DNA from: Zobellella endophytica
Lineage (GTDB): Bacteria; Pseudomonadota; Gammaproteobacteria; Enterobacterales; Aeromonadaceae
NCBI RefSeq assembly: GCF_003012775.1
Contig: NZ_PXYG01000001.1
Span: 248,001-312,000, forward strand
Direction: 5' to 3'
DNA: 64,000 nucleotides
The notes under the pieces were generated by a model, which did no database searches, had not been told where the DNA came from, and was given only the letters and a program-made list of their open reading frames with translations. Of this stretch, positions 52,990 through 61,435 are shown in pieces. Position 1 is the stretch's first letter. The number at the start of each line of letters is the position of its first letter. A program made the translations under genes and the position numbers.

Positions 52990-54537
52990 ATGCCTGACCC
53001 TTTCTCTCTCCCTCCCGGCCCGGACGGCCGGGCCCTGACCCTGATGGTGCAAGGCACCGCCTCGGACGCGGGCAAGACCACATTGGTGGCGGGGCTGGGC
53101 CGGCTGTTCGCCCGCCGCGGCATCAGGGTGGCGCCGTTCAAGCCTCAGAACATGGCGCTGAACAGCGCCGTTACCGTCGACGGCGGCGAAATCGGCCGCT
53201 CCCAGGCACTGCAGGCGGCGGCCTGTTTACTGGCGCCGCAGATCGACTTCAACCCGTTGCTGCTCAAGCCCGAGAGCGACACCCGCGCCCAGGTGATACT
53301 GCAGGGGCGGGCGCTGTCCTCGGTGGAAGCGAGCGAGCTGTTCGGCCCCGACAGCCTCAACAAGAATAAAGCGCGGCTCTTCGCCGCCATCCTCGACTCC
53401 TACCGGCGGCTGTGCGGCCAACACCAGCTGGTGCTGGTGGAAGGGGCGGGCAGCCCGGCGGAGATCAACCTGCGCCAGGGCGACATCGCCAACATGGGCT
53501 TCGCCGAGGAGGTGGACTGCCCGGTGATACTGGTGGCCGACATCGACAAGGGCGGGGTCTTCGCCCAACTGGTGGGCACCCTGGCGCTGTTGAGCGACGC
53601 CGAGCGTGCGCGCATCAAGGGCTTTGTGATCAACCGCTTTCGCGGCGACCTCCGCCTGCTGCAGGACGGCCTGACCATGCTGGAGCGGCTCACCGGCAAG
53701 CCGGTGCTGGGGGTGCTGCCCTATCTCACCGATCTGCGGCTGGACGCCGAAGACGCCATCATGCGCACCACCAGCCGAAGCGCCGAGGCCGAGCCGCTGC
53801 GGGTGCTGGCCCTGGTGGCGCCGCGGATCAGCAACCACACCGACCTCGAGCCCCTGCGGGCGCATCCGGGGGTGGAACTGACCCTGGTACACAGCAGCGA
53901 GGAGCCCGGCCGGCTGCCGCCGGCGGACCTGATTATCCTGCCCGGCAGCAAGGCGGTGCGCGCCGATCTGGCCTGGCTGCGCCGCCAGGGCTGGGATAGG
54001 GCCCTGGCGCGCCACCTGCGCTACGGCGGCAAGGTGCTCGGCATCTGCGGCGGCTACCAGATGCTGGGCCAGCGGGTCAGGGATCCGCTGGGCCTCGAAG
54101 GCGAGGCCGGCGAAAGCCGGGGCCTGGGTTATCTGCCGCTGGAGACCGAGTTAAAAGACCACAAACAGCTGCGCAACGTCACCGGCACCCTGCGACTGGC
54201 GGGCGGCCGGGTACCGGTGCGGGGCTATGAAATCCACTGCGGCGAAAGCCGGCTGCTGGCGCCGGGCGAGCGGCCCTTCGAGCTGGTCCGCGCCGGGGGC
54301 GAGACGGCGACGGACGGCCTGCTGTCGGACGATGGCCAGGTGCTCGGTACCTATCTGCACGGCCTGTTCGACCACCCGGAGGCCTGCGACCGGCTGCTGG
54401 CCTGGGCCGGGATCCAGAGCGGCCGGCAGTCCCCGGACCGGGACGCCCTGCGCGAGCAGAGCCTGGAGCGGCTGGCGGATACCCTGGAACAACACCTCAA
54501 CCTGGAGCTGCTACTGGCTTCGATACAACAAGGATAA
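52990..54537 (+). CDS. cobQ: cobyric acid synthase
   Basis: Glutamine- and ATP-dependent amidation of adenosylcobyrinic diamide to cobyric acid (CobQ/CbiP), 515 aa. N-terminal dethiobiotin-synthetase-like ATPase: [80 protein letters not shown]-terminal class I amidotransferase: [12 protein letters not shown] holds the nucleophile Cys and [12 protein letters not shown] the His. AAGGAAG precedes ATG 52990. It is followed 4 bp later by btuR, and together they form the late adenosylcobalamin module. Confidence 0.95.
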   Translation: MPDPFSLPPGPDGRALTLMVQGTASDAGKTTLVAGLGRLFARRGIRVAPFKPQNMALNSAVTVDGGEIGRSQALQAAACLLAPQIDFNPLLLKPESDTRAQVILQGRALSSVEASELFGPDSLNKNKARLFAAILDSYRRLCGQHQLVLVEGAGSPAEINLRQGDIANMGFAEEVDCPVILVADIDKGGVFAQLVGTLALLSDAERARIKGFVINRFRGDLRLLQDGLTMLERLTGKPVLGVLPYLTDLRLDAEDAIMRTTSRSAEAEPLRVLALVAPRISNHTDLEPLRAHPGVELTLVHSSEEPGRLPPADLIILPGSKAVRADLAWLRRQGWDRALARHLRYGGKVLGICGGYQMLGQRVRDPLGLEGEAGESRGLGYLPLETELKDHKQLRNVTGTLRLAGGRVPVRGYEIHCGESRLLAPGERPFELVRAGGETATDGLLSDDGQVLGTYLHGLFDHPEACDRLLAWAGIQSGRQSPDRDALREQSLERLADTLEQHLNLELLLASIQQG

Positions 54538-54541
54538 AAAC

Positions 54542-55159
54542 ATGAGTGAACAAGACGACCGCGAGCAGACCAAGGCCCGGCGCCACCGGGAGCGCCAGCA
54601 GCGGCTGAAGGAAAAGGTGGACGCCAAAATAGCCGCCGCCACCGAGGAGCGGGGCGTGCTGCTGGTGCTGACCGGCAACGGCAAGGGCAAGAGCACCGCC
54701 GGCTTCGGCACTGTGGCGCGGGCGGTGGGCCACGGCAAGCGGGCGGCGGTGGTGCAGTTTATCAAGGGGGCCTGGGAATGCGGCGAACGCAACCTGCTGG
54801 AGCCGGCGGGCGTGCCCTTTTTCGTGATGCGCACCGGCTTCACCTGGGAAACCCAGAACAAGGAGCAGGACATCGCCGCCGCCGAACAGACCTGGGCCGA
54901 CGCCGAGCGACTGCTGGCCGACCCGGCCATCGATCTGGTGCTGCTGGATGAGCTGACTTACATGGTGAGTTACCACTACCTGGAGCTGGAGCGGGTGCTG
55001 ACCGCCCTGAAACACCGCCCCGCCCACCAGCACGTGGTGATCACCGGCCGTGCCTGCCACCGCGCCATTATCGAGCTGGCGGACACGGTGAGTGAAGTGC
55101 AGCCGGTCAAGCACGCCTTTGAGGCCGGCATCAAGGCCCAGCCGGGGTTCGATTACTGA
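54542..55159 (+). CDS. btuR: cob(I)yrinic acid a,c-diamide adenosyltransferase
   Basis: Corrinoid adenosyltransferase of the CobA/CobO/BtuR type, 205 aa, forming the Co-C bond of adenosylcobalamin. Modified P-loop TGNGKGKSTAGFGTVARAVG (~44-63). Also conserved: VVQFIKGAWECGERNLLE, GFTWETQNKEQDIAAAEQTW, DLVLLDELTYMVSYHYL, VVITGRACHRAIIELADTVS and ending HAFEAGIKAQPGFDY. The charged N-terminus (~1-36) is that of the E. coli enzyme. The gene is tightly linked to cobQ and followed by a cloverleaf-like inverted repeat. Confidence 0.95.
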   Translation: MSEQDDREQTKARRHRERQQRLKEKVDAKIAAATEERGVLLVLTGNGKGKSTAGFGTVARAVGHGKRAAVVQFIKGAWECGERNLLEPAGVPFFVMRTGFTWETQNKEQDIAAAEQTWADAERLLADPAIDLVLLDELTYMVSYHYLELERVLTALKHRPAHQHVVITGRACHRAIIELADTVSEVQPVKHAFEAGIKAQPGFDY

Positions 55160-55169
55160 CAGGGGTGGC

Positions 55170-55249
55170 GGGGCGCAGGCGGCCCGCCTGACTTCCCGCG
55201 CAGCGGGAAATATGGCGGCATATTCATGCGGGCGGGCCGCCCGCGCCCC
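55170..55249. repeat. cloverleaf-like inverted repeat after btuR
   Basis: Outer arms GGGGCGC-A-GGCGGCCCGCC (55170-55188) and GGCGGGCCGCC-C-GCGCCCC (55231-55249) pair at 18 of 19 positions. Between them sit two smaller hairpins, TTCCCGC..GCGGGAA (55193-55209) and ATATG-GCGG-CATAT (55210-55223). The whole 80-bp block could fold as a three-way junction. It probably ends the cobQ-btuR transcript, though no T-tract follows. A truncated relative is at 7713-7751. Confidence 0.8.
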
Positions 55250-55288
55250 AATGCTGGTCCTTGCTTCAACCTTAAACCATAGGGCGCG

Positions 55289-55780
55289 CTAAAGTTCCAG
55301 CGCCATGGCCCTGGGGTCGTCTCCGTAGCTGGCGCAGAGTTCGGCATTGCGCAGGGGCCGGAAGCCGAAGCGGGCCCAGAAGCCTTCGGAGCCCTGCACC
55401 GAGACCAGGCTGACGCGCGCGAACCCTTGTGCCCGGGCGCGGTCGAGCAGCGCCGCCACCAGCCCCTTGCCCACCCCCAGGCCGTGGGCCCGGGGGCTGA
55501 CCGCCAGATCGTGCAGGTACAGCCGATCGCTGGGGCCCGCTATTTCATACTCCCGGTGCAGGGCCGGCAGTCCGGCGTGGGGCCAGGGGTGGCTCAGCAG
55601 GTAGCCGAGCAGGGCGCCGCCCTGGTCCCGGCATTGCAGGCAGGTGGCGGGGGAGGCGCGCCACTTGCTGCGCAGCACCGCTTCGCTTTCGGGTGCCAGC
55701 TCCTGGTAGCACCGGGCCTGGAGCGCCAGGATCTGCGGCCAGGCAGCCTCGGTAATGGGTTCGATGGACAGTAACGACAT
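55289..55780 (-). CDS. GNAT family N-acetyltransferase
   Basis: 163-aa acetyltransferase fold: SIEPITEAAWPQILALQARC at the start; acetyl-CoA loop in LAVSPRAHGLGVGKGLVAAL, the Q/RxxGxG/A motif slightly degenerate; C-terminal GSEGFWARFGFRPLRNAE. The substrate is unknown. ATG 55780 is preferred; the ATG at 55834 would add 18 residues with no homology. It stands alone between intergenic repeats. Confidence 0.83.
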   Translation of the reverse strand: MSLLSIEPITEAAWPQILALQARCYQELAPESEAVLRSKWRASPATCLQCRDQGGALLGYLLSHPWPHAGLPALHREYEIAGPSDRLYLHDLAVSPRAHGLGVGKGLVAALLDRARAQGFARVSLVSVQGSEGFWARFGFRPLRNAELCASYGDDPRAMALEL

Positions 55781-55973
55781 GATTCCCCGGTATAAAAACG
55801 GACATCGAGCGTCATGATAACAGGCCGCCGGCAAATCGTCGTCGCTCGGTTATCGCTTCAGCGAAGGCGGGGGTTCGGTGCAAAGGGTCATGGATCTCCG
55901 CCTGCGCGCAGTTGAGCCGCCTTTTCCCGGAGATCGGTCACCAGGTCGCTCCTGGCCGAGTCGGCGCAACGTA

Positions 55974-56408
55974 TTATTCCTCTTCCCAGTCGTCATCCCA
56001 GCCCGGGTATTGCTCCGGCTTTTGCCCTTTTTCCTCGAGCAGGCGGGGGTAGTGCACCCCGTCAACGGCCGCGAACGGCTTCTTCCGGGTTTTGGCGATC
56101 TGGAAGGTCCAGCTGTCTCCATAATCGAACAGGTAGAACAGCTTGCGCTTGTTCTTCAGCGGGAACAGGCTGCCGATGGTGGTGCTGTACACCTTTTCGT
56201 TTTCGTCGTCGAAACAGCTTTGATCCCGGCTCGTTGGAGTGAGGGCGATAAAGAACTCGTAGAGATGATCGTCGTCGAAATTGACTACCCGTCGGATAAT
56301 ATCATGCAGCTTGTCCAAGGTGGTGTCTTCTTCCAGCTCCAGGGAGCCTTCCCAGGGGTGTTTGGCATTAAGCCCGTAAAGCAGTGTTACCTTCAGCGTG
56401 ATGATCAT
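55974..56408 (-). CDS. plasmid pRiA4b ORF-3-like family protein
   Basis: 144-aa acidic protein of the pRiA4b ORF-3-like family (PF07929): ITLKVTLLYGLNAKHPWEGS, DTTLDKLHDIIRRVVNFDDD HLYEFF region, then FYLFDYGDSWTFQIAKTRKK, the family hallmark (YDFGDxW). The C-terminus is very acidic (GWDDDWEEE). The function of the family is unknown; it is sometimes associated with mobile elements, but no other mobile gene is seen here. Confidence 0.82.
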   Translation of the reverse strand: MIITLKVTLLYGLNAKHPWEGSLELEEDTTLDKLHDIIRRVVNFDDDHLYEFFIALTPTSRDQSCFDDENEKVYSTTIGSLFPLKNKRKLFYLFDYGDSWTFQIAKTRKKPFAAVDGVHYPRLLEEKGQKPEQYPGWDDDWEEE

Positions 56409-56731
56409 CGCCAGCCCTTTCTCCTGTGCCTGTCATCTAAAACGATGGCGCCAGCTTAGCAGAAACGCCTGATTTGGGGAGGGAGCCGCCGGGATATCGG
56501 GTATTTCGCTCTGGAGTCTTGCGGGCATGGATGTGCTCCCAGGGGGTTGGAGTGCATTGCGTTGCTCTTTCAGCCGGCGGCATGGCGGTGAACCCGGTGA
56601 TTTTCCGTGGGCGTGGTTCAAGTATCGACCGTTTTCGGTCGCGTTGCCGGGCGGACGACAGGGTAAGGCGTCGCCGGTTGCGGTTTTTTGCCGTACGCTT
56701 TGAGGTGTAGCACAACCGGGAGGAGACGATG
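56409..56731. other. 323-bp intergenic region, divergent promoters
   Basis: Upstream of both the pRiA4b-ORF3-like gene (left) and the macro-domain gene (right). No coding frame with convincing content, no strong inverted repeat and no recognisable operator. GGGAGGAG at 56718-56725 is the ribosome site of the macro-domain gene. Confidence 0.45.
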
Positions 56732-57289
56732 ATGAGTCTGCAGATTCAGGGGGTGATCATCGAATGCGTCCGCGGCAATATCGCCGACCAGCCGGACATG
56801 GAGGCCATCGTCAATGCGGCCAACGCCGAACTGCGCACGGGCGGCGGCGTGGCCGGGGCCATTCACCGGGCGGCGGGGCCGGAGTTGGAGCAGGAATGCC
56901 GTGCGCTGGCACCGATCCGGCCCGGGCAGGCGGTGATCTCCGGCGGCCACCGGCTGCCCAACCGCCATGTCATCCATTGCCTGGGACCGGTGTACGGGGT
57001 GGACCAGCCGTCGGCGGCGCTGCTGGCGTCCTGTTATCGAAACGCACTGCAACTGGCCGAGCAACAGGGCCTCGCTTCGCTGGCCTTTCCGTCCATTTCC
57101 ACCGGGGTGTTCGGCTATCCGATGGCGGAGGCGGCCGGGGTGGCCTTTACCACCATACTGGGCGAGCTGGCGCGACTGAAGTCGGTGCGGCGGATCCGCT
57201 TCGTACTGTTCGGCGAGGCGGATCTCGATCTGCACCAGAAGGCGTTGCAGCAAGCGGCCGGACGGGCTGGGCAGGGCGAGGTACGCTGA
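56732..57289 (+). CDS. macro domain protein (O-acetyl-ADP-ribose deacetylase-like)
   Basis: 185-aa single macrodomain that binds ADP-ribose and, in the MacroD/YmdB group, removes ADP-ribosyl or acetyl groups. Key loops: VRGNIADQPDMEAIVNAANA (~14-33), LRTGGGVAGAIHRAAGPELE and the diphosphate loop SISTGVFGYPMAEAAGVAFT, with the catalytic NAAN and GGG segments intact. ATG 56732 is preferred to the adjacent 56729 because GGGAGGAG then has 6-nt spacing. No NAD-consuming toxin or sirtuin partner is adjacent. Confidence 0.88.
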   Translation: MSLQIQGVIIECVRGNIADQPDMEAIVNAANAELRTGGGVAGAIHRAAGPELEQECRALAPIRPGQAVISGGHRLPNRHVIHCLGPVYGVDQPSAALLASCYRNALQLAEQQGLASLAFPSISTGVFGYPMAEAAGVAFTTILGELARLKSVRRIRFVLFGEADLDLHQKALQQAAGRAGQGEVR

Positions 57290-57452
57290 TGTCGCGGCGG
57301 ACACGCCGGGGCCGCTCTCGGGCCGTCCCGGAACCATAACGGCTGCCTGTAAATGAATATATATTTTTAATTTTTAACTAAAAATTCATTTTTATCTGGC
57401 CGGGGTGAATGTGATATAACTACACCATCTAAACCCTGCCGGAATTGCCTAG

Positions 57453-59180
57453 TTGAATAATATCGAGCACCTGTTTTTGTTGTCCGGGGTTTTACTCTGT
57501 TTAAGCGTATTGGCCACCCTGCTGTCGGCCCGCTCCGGTATTCCCATCCTGTTGATCTTCCTGTTTATCGGCATGCTGGCCGGCGAAAGCGGGCCCGGCG
57601 GCATCGAGTTCGAAAGCTATTCCCTGGCCTATGGCATCGGCAACCTGGCGCTGGCCATCATACTGCTGGACGGCGGCATGCGTACCCGTATGGAAACCTT
57701 CCGGGTCGGCCTGCGCCCGGCGCTCAGTCTGGCTACCCTGGGGGTGGTGATCACCAGCGGCATCACCGGCCTTATCGCCGTCTATATCCTCGATCTGAGC
57801 TGGATGCATGGCCTGTTGCTGGGGGCCATCGTCGGCTCCACCGACGCGGCGGCGGTGTTCTCGCTGCTGAGCGGCAAGGGCATGCACCTCAACCAGCGGG
57901 TGGGGGCCTCGCTCGAAATCGAATCGGGCACCAACGATCCCATGGCCATCTTCCTCACCCTGACCCTGATCGGCCTGATCACCGGAGAAATGGACGGCGC
58001 CGGCGATGCGCTGCTGTTCCTGCTCACCCAGTTCGGGGTGGGCGCCGTGGCCGGCCTGTTGGGCGGCCTCATGCTGGTGCAGTTGATCAAGCGGGTGGAG
58101 CTGGCCTCGGGCCTGTATCCGATACTGGTGACCGGCTTCGGTCTGGCGCTGTTCGCGCTGACGGCCTTCCTCGCGGGCAGCGGCTTCCTGGCGGTGTACC
58201 TGGCCGGCCTGGTGCTGGGCAATGCCCGGCTGCGCCACATGGAGGCGATTCTGCCGGTGTACGACGGCTTGGCGTGGCTCAGCCAGATCGGCCTGTTCCT
58301 GGTGTTGGGGCTGCTGATCTCGCCCTCCGACATGTGGGCCATGGCCATTCCCGCCAGCCTGATCGCCCTGGCGCTGATTTTCGTGGCCCGGCCGCTGGCG
58401 GTGCTGGCATCGCTGGTGCCCTTCTTCCGTTTCAACCTCCGTGAGCTGGGCTTTATTTCCTGGGTGGGGCTGCGCGGCGCCGTGCCCATTGTGCTGGCTA
58501 TCTTCCCGCTGATGGCGGGCATTCCCGAAGGTTCGATGCTGTTCAACGTGGCCTTTTTCGTGGTGCTGATTTCGCTGCTGGTACAGGGTTCGACCCTGCC
58601 GCAAATGGCGCGGTTGCTGGATGTGGAGGTGCCGCCCGAGCCGGCGCCCAAGCGGCGCTCCATGCTGGGCATCTTTCAGGAGGACGACTTCGAGATGTTC
58701 CTCTACACCGTGGACAGCGAGTCCATCGATGGTGTGGTGGTGCGCCAGCTCACCTTTCCGCCCCACTGCCGGGTGGCGGCGGTGTTCCGGGGCGAAAACC
58801 TGCTGCCGGCCTCGGGCAGTACCCGGCTGGCGATGCACGATACCCTGTGCGTGATCGGCCGCAGCAACCACCTGAAAACCCTGAACAACATGTTCGGCGG
58901 TGATCTGGACGCGGCGCGCAGCAAGGCCCGGGCCTTCTTCGGCGACTTTATCCTCGACGCCGGTGCCCGCATGGGCGACGTGGCGCTGATGTACGGGGTG
59001 GACGTGGACGAAAGCGAGGTGGGGCTGACCCTGGGTGATTTTATGCTCAAGCACAACAGCGGCCACCCGGTGGTGGGCGACCATTTCATCCGCTACGACA
59101 TGGTGTGGACGGTGGCTGACGTGGACGGCGACCGGGTGCTCAAGGTGGGCCTGCGCGAGCACGAACTCGACAAACACTGA
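57453..59180 (+). CDS. nhaP2: potassium/proton antiporter NhaP2 (CvrA)
   Basis: 575-aa CPA1-family antiporter that extrudes K+ (or Na+) in exchange for protons. Membrane part ~1-385: SGIPILLIFLFIGMLAGESG, AIILLDGGMRTRMETFRVGL, LLGAIVGSTDAAAVFSLLSG with the ion-binding Asp, and EIESGTNDPMAIFLTLTLIG. A cytoplasmic TrkA-C domain follows (~400-485) and a further C-terminal domain completes the NhaP2 length. The start is TTG 57453 (M-N-N-I-E-H); no nearer ATG fits. The AT-rich upstream region holds TATAAC at 57415-57420 as a likely -10. Confidence 0.91.
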   Translation: MNNIEHLFLLSGVLLCLSVLATLLSARSGIPILLIFLFIGMLAGESGPGGIEFESYSLAYGIGNLALAIILLDGGMRTRMETFRVGLRPALSLATLGVVITSGITGLIAVYILDLSWMHGLLLGAIVGSTDAAAVFSLLSGKGMHLNQRVGASLEIESGTNDPMAIFLTLTLIGLITGEMDGAGDALLFLLTQFGVGAVAGLLGGLMLVQLIKRVELASGLYPILVTGFGLALFALTAFLAGSGFLAVYLAGLVLGNARLRHMEAILPVYDGLAWLSQIGLFLVLGLLISPSDMWAMAIPASLIALALIFVARPLAVLASLVPFFRFNLRELGFISWVGLRGAVPIVLAIFPLMAGIPEGSMLFNVAFFVVLISLLVQGSTLPQMARLLDVEVPPEPAPKRRSMLGIFQEDDFEMFLYTVDSESIDGVVVRQLTFPPHCRVAAVFRGENLLPASGSTRLAMHDTLCVIGRSNHLKTLNNMFGGDLDAARSKARAFFGDFILDAGARMGDVALMYGVDVDESEVGLTLGDFMLKHNSGHPVVGDHFIRYDMVWTVADVDGDRVLKVGLREHELDKH

Positions 59181-59213
59181 ACACGGCGGGCTCAGGGAGC
59201 ATCGGCGTGTTCA
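59178..59213. terminator. hairpin between convergent nhaP2 and rhodanese genes
   Basis: TGAACACG (59178-59185) pairs with CGTGTTCA (59206-59213). The nhaP2 stop codon TGA forms the first three bases. No T-tract follows, so it is a weak terminator candidate. Confidence 0.4.
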
Positions 59214-59274
59214 GCATTGTTCCATCAGGCCGGGCCCCGGCATCGGGGGGCGTCGGTTCCGGGTAGGCGGGCCG

Positions 59275-59625
59275 CTACGGTGCGGGTTCGCCTTGTTCCG
59301 CCGCGCTGCGGGTTTCCATGCCGGCAGCCTTCAGGGTTTCCAGCGCACCGTGATCCACCACGTTCCGGTAGCCCAGGGCCTGCAGGGCTTCCCGCGCCAT
59401 CTGCGAGCGGTTGCCGCTGCGGCAGTAGAGGTTGAGCGGGGTCTGCTTGTCCGGATATAACTCGGTCACGCCCCGGGCGATGCGGGTATGGGGAATGTTC
59501 ACGGCGTCGGGCAGGTGTTCCTGCCGGTATTCCTCGGCGGTTCTGACGTCTATCCACACCGGCTCGGCGGCCAGGGCCAGCGGGCTCAGACACAGCAGCA
59601 GCAGTGCGGCCATCCAGTTCTTCAT
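59275..59625 (-). CDS. periplasmic rhodanese-like sulfurtransferase (PspE-like)
   Basis: 116-aa single-domain rhodanese with a signal peptide (MKNWMAALLLLCLSPLALAA). The domain begins EPVWIDVRTAEEYRQEHLPD and the catalytic cysteine is in LNLYCRSGNRSQMAREAL, the active-site loop CRSGNRS. It transfers sulfane sulfur in the periplasm in the manner of PspE/GlpE. ATG 59625 is chosen because it starts a proper signal peptide; longer frames upstream have none. It is convergent with nhaP2. Confidence 0.88.
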   Translation of the reverse strand: MKNWMAALLLLCLSPLALAAEPVWIDVRTAEEYRQEHLPDAVNIPHTRIARGVTELYPDKQTPLNLYCRSGNRSQMAREALQALGYRNVVDHGALETLKAAGMETRSAAEQGEPAP

Positions 59626-59760
59626 GGGGTACATCCTGTATGGGGGAAGCCGCCAGTGTAAAACAGAAAAAGCTGAATCACCCGGGCCGGGCCGGCAGAA
59701 ACCGACAAAAACCGGCACAGCAAACAAAATAAGCGGAGACCATGGCCCGCTCCTTGGGTA

Positions 59761-60210
59761 TCAGGACAGCAGGTAGGCCAGGATGTCCACCACCTGCTCC
59801 GGGTGGCGGCAGGTGGCCTTGGCGGCTTCGTCCACTTCCTTCAGGGCGTGGTCGTGCTCGGCGTCGTGCAGGGTGATGACGGGTTTGCCCCGGGCGACCG
59901 CAACGCCGGCGTCGAAGGCGGCGTTCCACTGCTTGTACTTGGGCCCGAAGCGCACCACCACCAGGTCGGCGTTGTTGATATGGGTGGAGGTGCGGATACT
60001 GTTGATGCCGGAGGCCTTGCGATCGCGCCAGAAGGGGTCTTCCTCGCTGCCCAGGATATTCACCCCCACCAGGTCGCTGGCGTCGTGATCGGTGACCGCC
60101 GAGCTGAACTGCACGGCCAGTCCCCTGGCGCGGGCGCCGTCGATGATGCGTTCACGCCAGTCGCTGTGGATCTCGCCGGACAGGTAGACATTCCATATTT
60201 TCTGACTCAT
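59761..60210 (-). CDS. YtoQ family protein
   Basis: 149-aa protein of the YtoQ family (nucleoside 2-deoxyribosyltransferase-like Rossmann fold): WNVYLSGEIHSDWRERIIDG, AVTDHDASDLVGVNILGSEE, DPFWRDRKASGINSIRTSTH, NNADLVVVRFGPKYKQWNAA. Function unestablished; fold relatives hydrolyse N-glycosidic bonds. ATG 60210 gives the conserved MSQKIWNVYLSGEI; the in-frame ATG at 60231 adds seven residues. Confidence 0.88.
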   Translation of the reverse strand: MSQKIWNVYLSGEIHSDWRERIIDGARARGLAVQFSSAVTDHDASDLVGVNILGSEEDPFWRDRKASGINSIRTSTHINNADLVVVRFGPKYKQWNAAFDAGVAVARGKPVITLHDAEHDHALKEVDEAAKATCRHPEQVVDILAYLLS

Positions 60211-60292
60211 GTTGCGTCCCTTATTGTTCACAAAAATAACAAATAAAAAGTACAGTTGTTAAAGGTTAACGCAATTCAAACCGAAAATCAGC

Positions 60293-61375
60293 CTATTGTG
60301 CCGGCAGCAGCTTCAGCAGTTTGCCGTCGGTCTCGTCGGTCAGTACATGGATGCCGCCGTCGCCGGCCTGGACCACGGCGCGGATCCGGCTGTTCAGCTC
60401 GCTCAGCAGGTGATGCTCCTGCACCACCCGGTCGCCGTCCAGCTCCAGCCGCACCAGCTTGCGCCCGGCCAGGGCGCCGACGAACAGCTGGTTCCGCCAC
60501 CGGGGGAACAGCTCGCCGGTATAGAACATCATGCCGGAGGGGGCGATGGACGGCACCCACACCCAGAGCGCGTCCTCCATGCCCGCCATCCGGCTGCCCT
60601 GGCCGATACGGCCGCCGCCGTATTCCTCGCCGAAGGTCACCACCGGCCAGCCGTAGTTGGCTCCCTTCTTGATCAGGTTGACCTCGTCGCCGCCCCGGGG
60701 GCCGTGCTCCTGGGCCCAGAGCACGCCGGTTGCCGGATGGATGGCGGCGCCCTGCACGTTGCGGTGGCCGTAGCTCCAGATTTCGGGCAGGGCACCGGCC
60801 TGGCCGACGAAGGGGTTGTCGGCGGGTACCCGGCCGTCGTCGTGCAGGCGGAGGATCTTGCCCAGGTGGCTGTCGAGCCGCTGGGCCTGATCCCGGGAGT
60901 GGAAACGATCGCCGGTGGTGATGAACAGGTAGCCGTCGGGGTCGAAGGCCAGGCGCGAGCCGAAGTGGGCGCCGCCCGAGGTCTTGGGCCGCTGCTCGAA
61001 CAGCACCTGCAGTTGCTCGAGCCGGTCGCCTGCGAGCCGGGCCCGGGCCACCGCCGTGCCGGCGCCACCCCGCCCGGGCTGGCTGTAGCTGAAGTAGAGC
61101 CAGCGGTTGTCGGCGAAGTCCGGGTGCAGGGCGAGATCCAGCAGGCCGCCCTGGCCGGCGGCGGCGATGTCCGGCAGGCCGCGGATCTCGCTGTGCGTGC
61201 CGCCCTCGGTCAGCCGCAGCAGCCGGCCCCGGCGCTCGCTGACCAGGATGTCACCGTCGGGCAGTTCGGCCAGGCCCCAGGGATGATGCAGGCCCTCGGC
61301 CAGGGTGTCGACCCGGTAGTCCTGGGCAAAGAGGGCGGTGCTGAGCAACAGCAACAGGGCGGCAAACAGGCGCAT
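60293..61375 (-). CDS. PQQ-dependent aldose sugar dehydrogenase, YliI/Asd-like
   Basis: 360-aa periplasmic six-bladed beta-propeller dehydrogenase (GSDH family, YliI type) that oxidises aldoses with PQQ. Signal peptide MRLFAALLLLLSTALFA. Family blocks: EGLHHPWGLAELPDGDILVS, GLLDLALHPDFADNRWLYF, TSGGAHFGSRLAFDPDGYLF (catalytic His and PQQ site), GHRNVQGAAIHPATGVLWAQ, EHGPRGGDEVNLIKKGANYG. PQQ synthesis genes are not in the window; in E. coli the cofactor is taken from outside. It stands alone between YtoQ and the transglutaminase gene. Confidence 0.9.
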   Translation of the reverse strand: MRLFAALLLLLSTALFAQDYRVDTLAEGLHHPWGLAELPDGDILVSERRGRLLRLTEGGTHSEIRGLPDIAAAGQGGLLDLALHPDFADNRWLYFSYSQPGRGGAGTAVARARLAGDRLEQLQVLFEQRPKTSGGAHFGSRLAFDPDGYLFITTGDRFHSRDQAQRLDSHLGKILRLHDDGRVPADNPFVGQAGALPEIWSYGHRNVQGAAIHPATGVLWAQEHGPRGGDEVNLIKKGANYGWPVVTFGEEYGGGRIGQGSRMAGMEDALWVWVPSIAPSGMMFYTGELFPRWRNQLFVGALAGRKLVRLELDGDRVVQEHHLLSELNSRIRAVVQAGDGGIHVLTDETDGKLLKLLPAQ

Positions 61376-61435
61376 AAGTCTCTCCGTGCGGAATCAAGAT
61401 ATTGATTCTGTTCACTATAGTGCCGAATACCCGGT

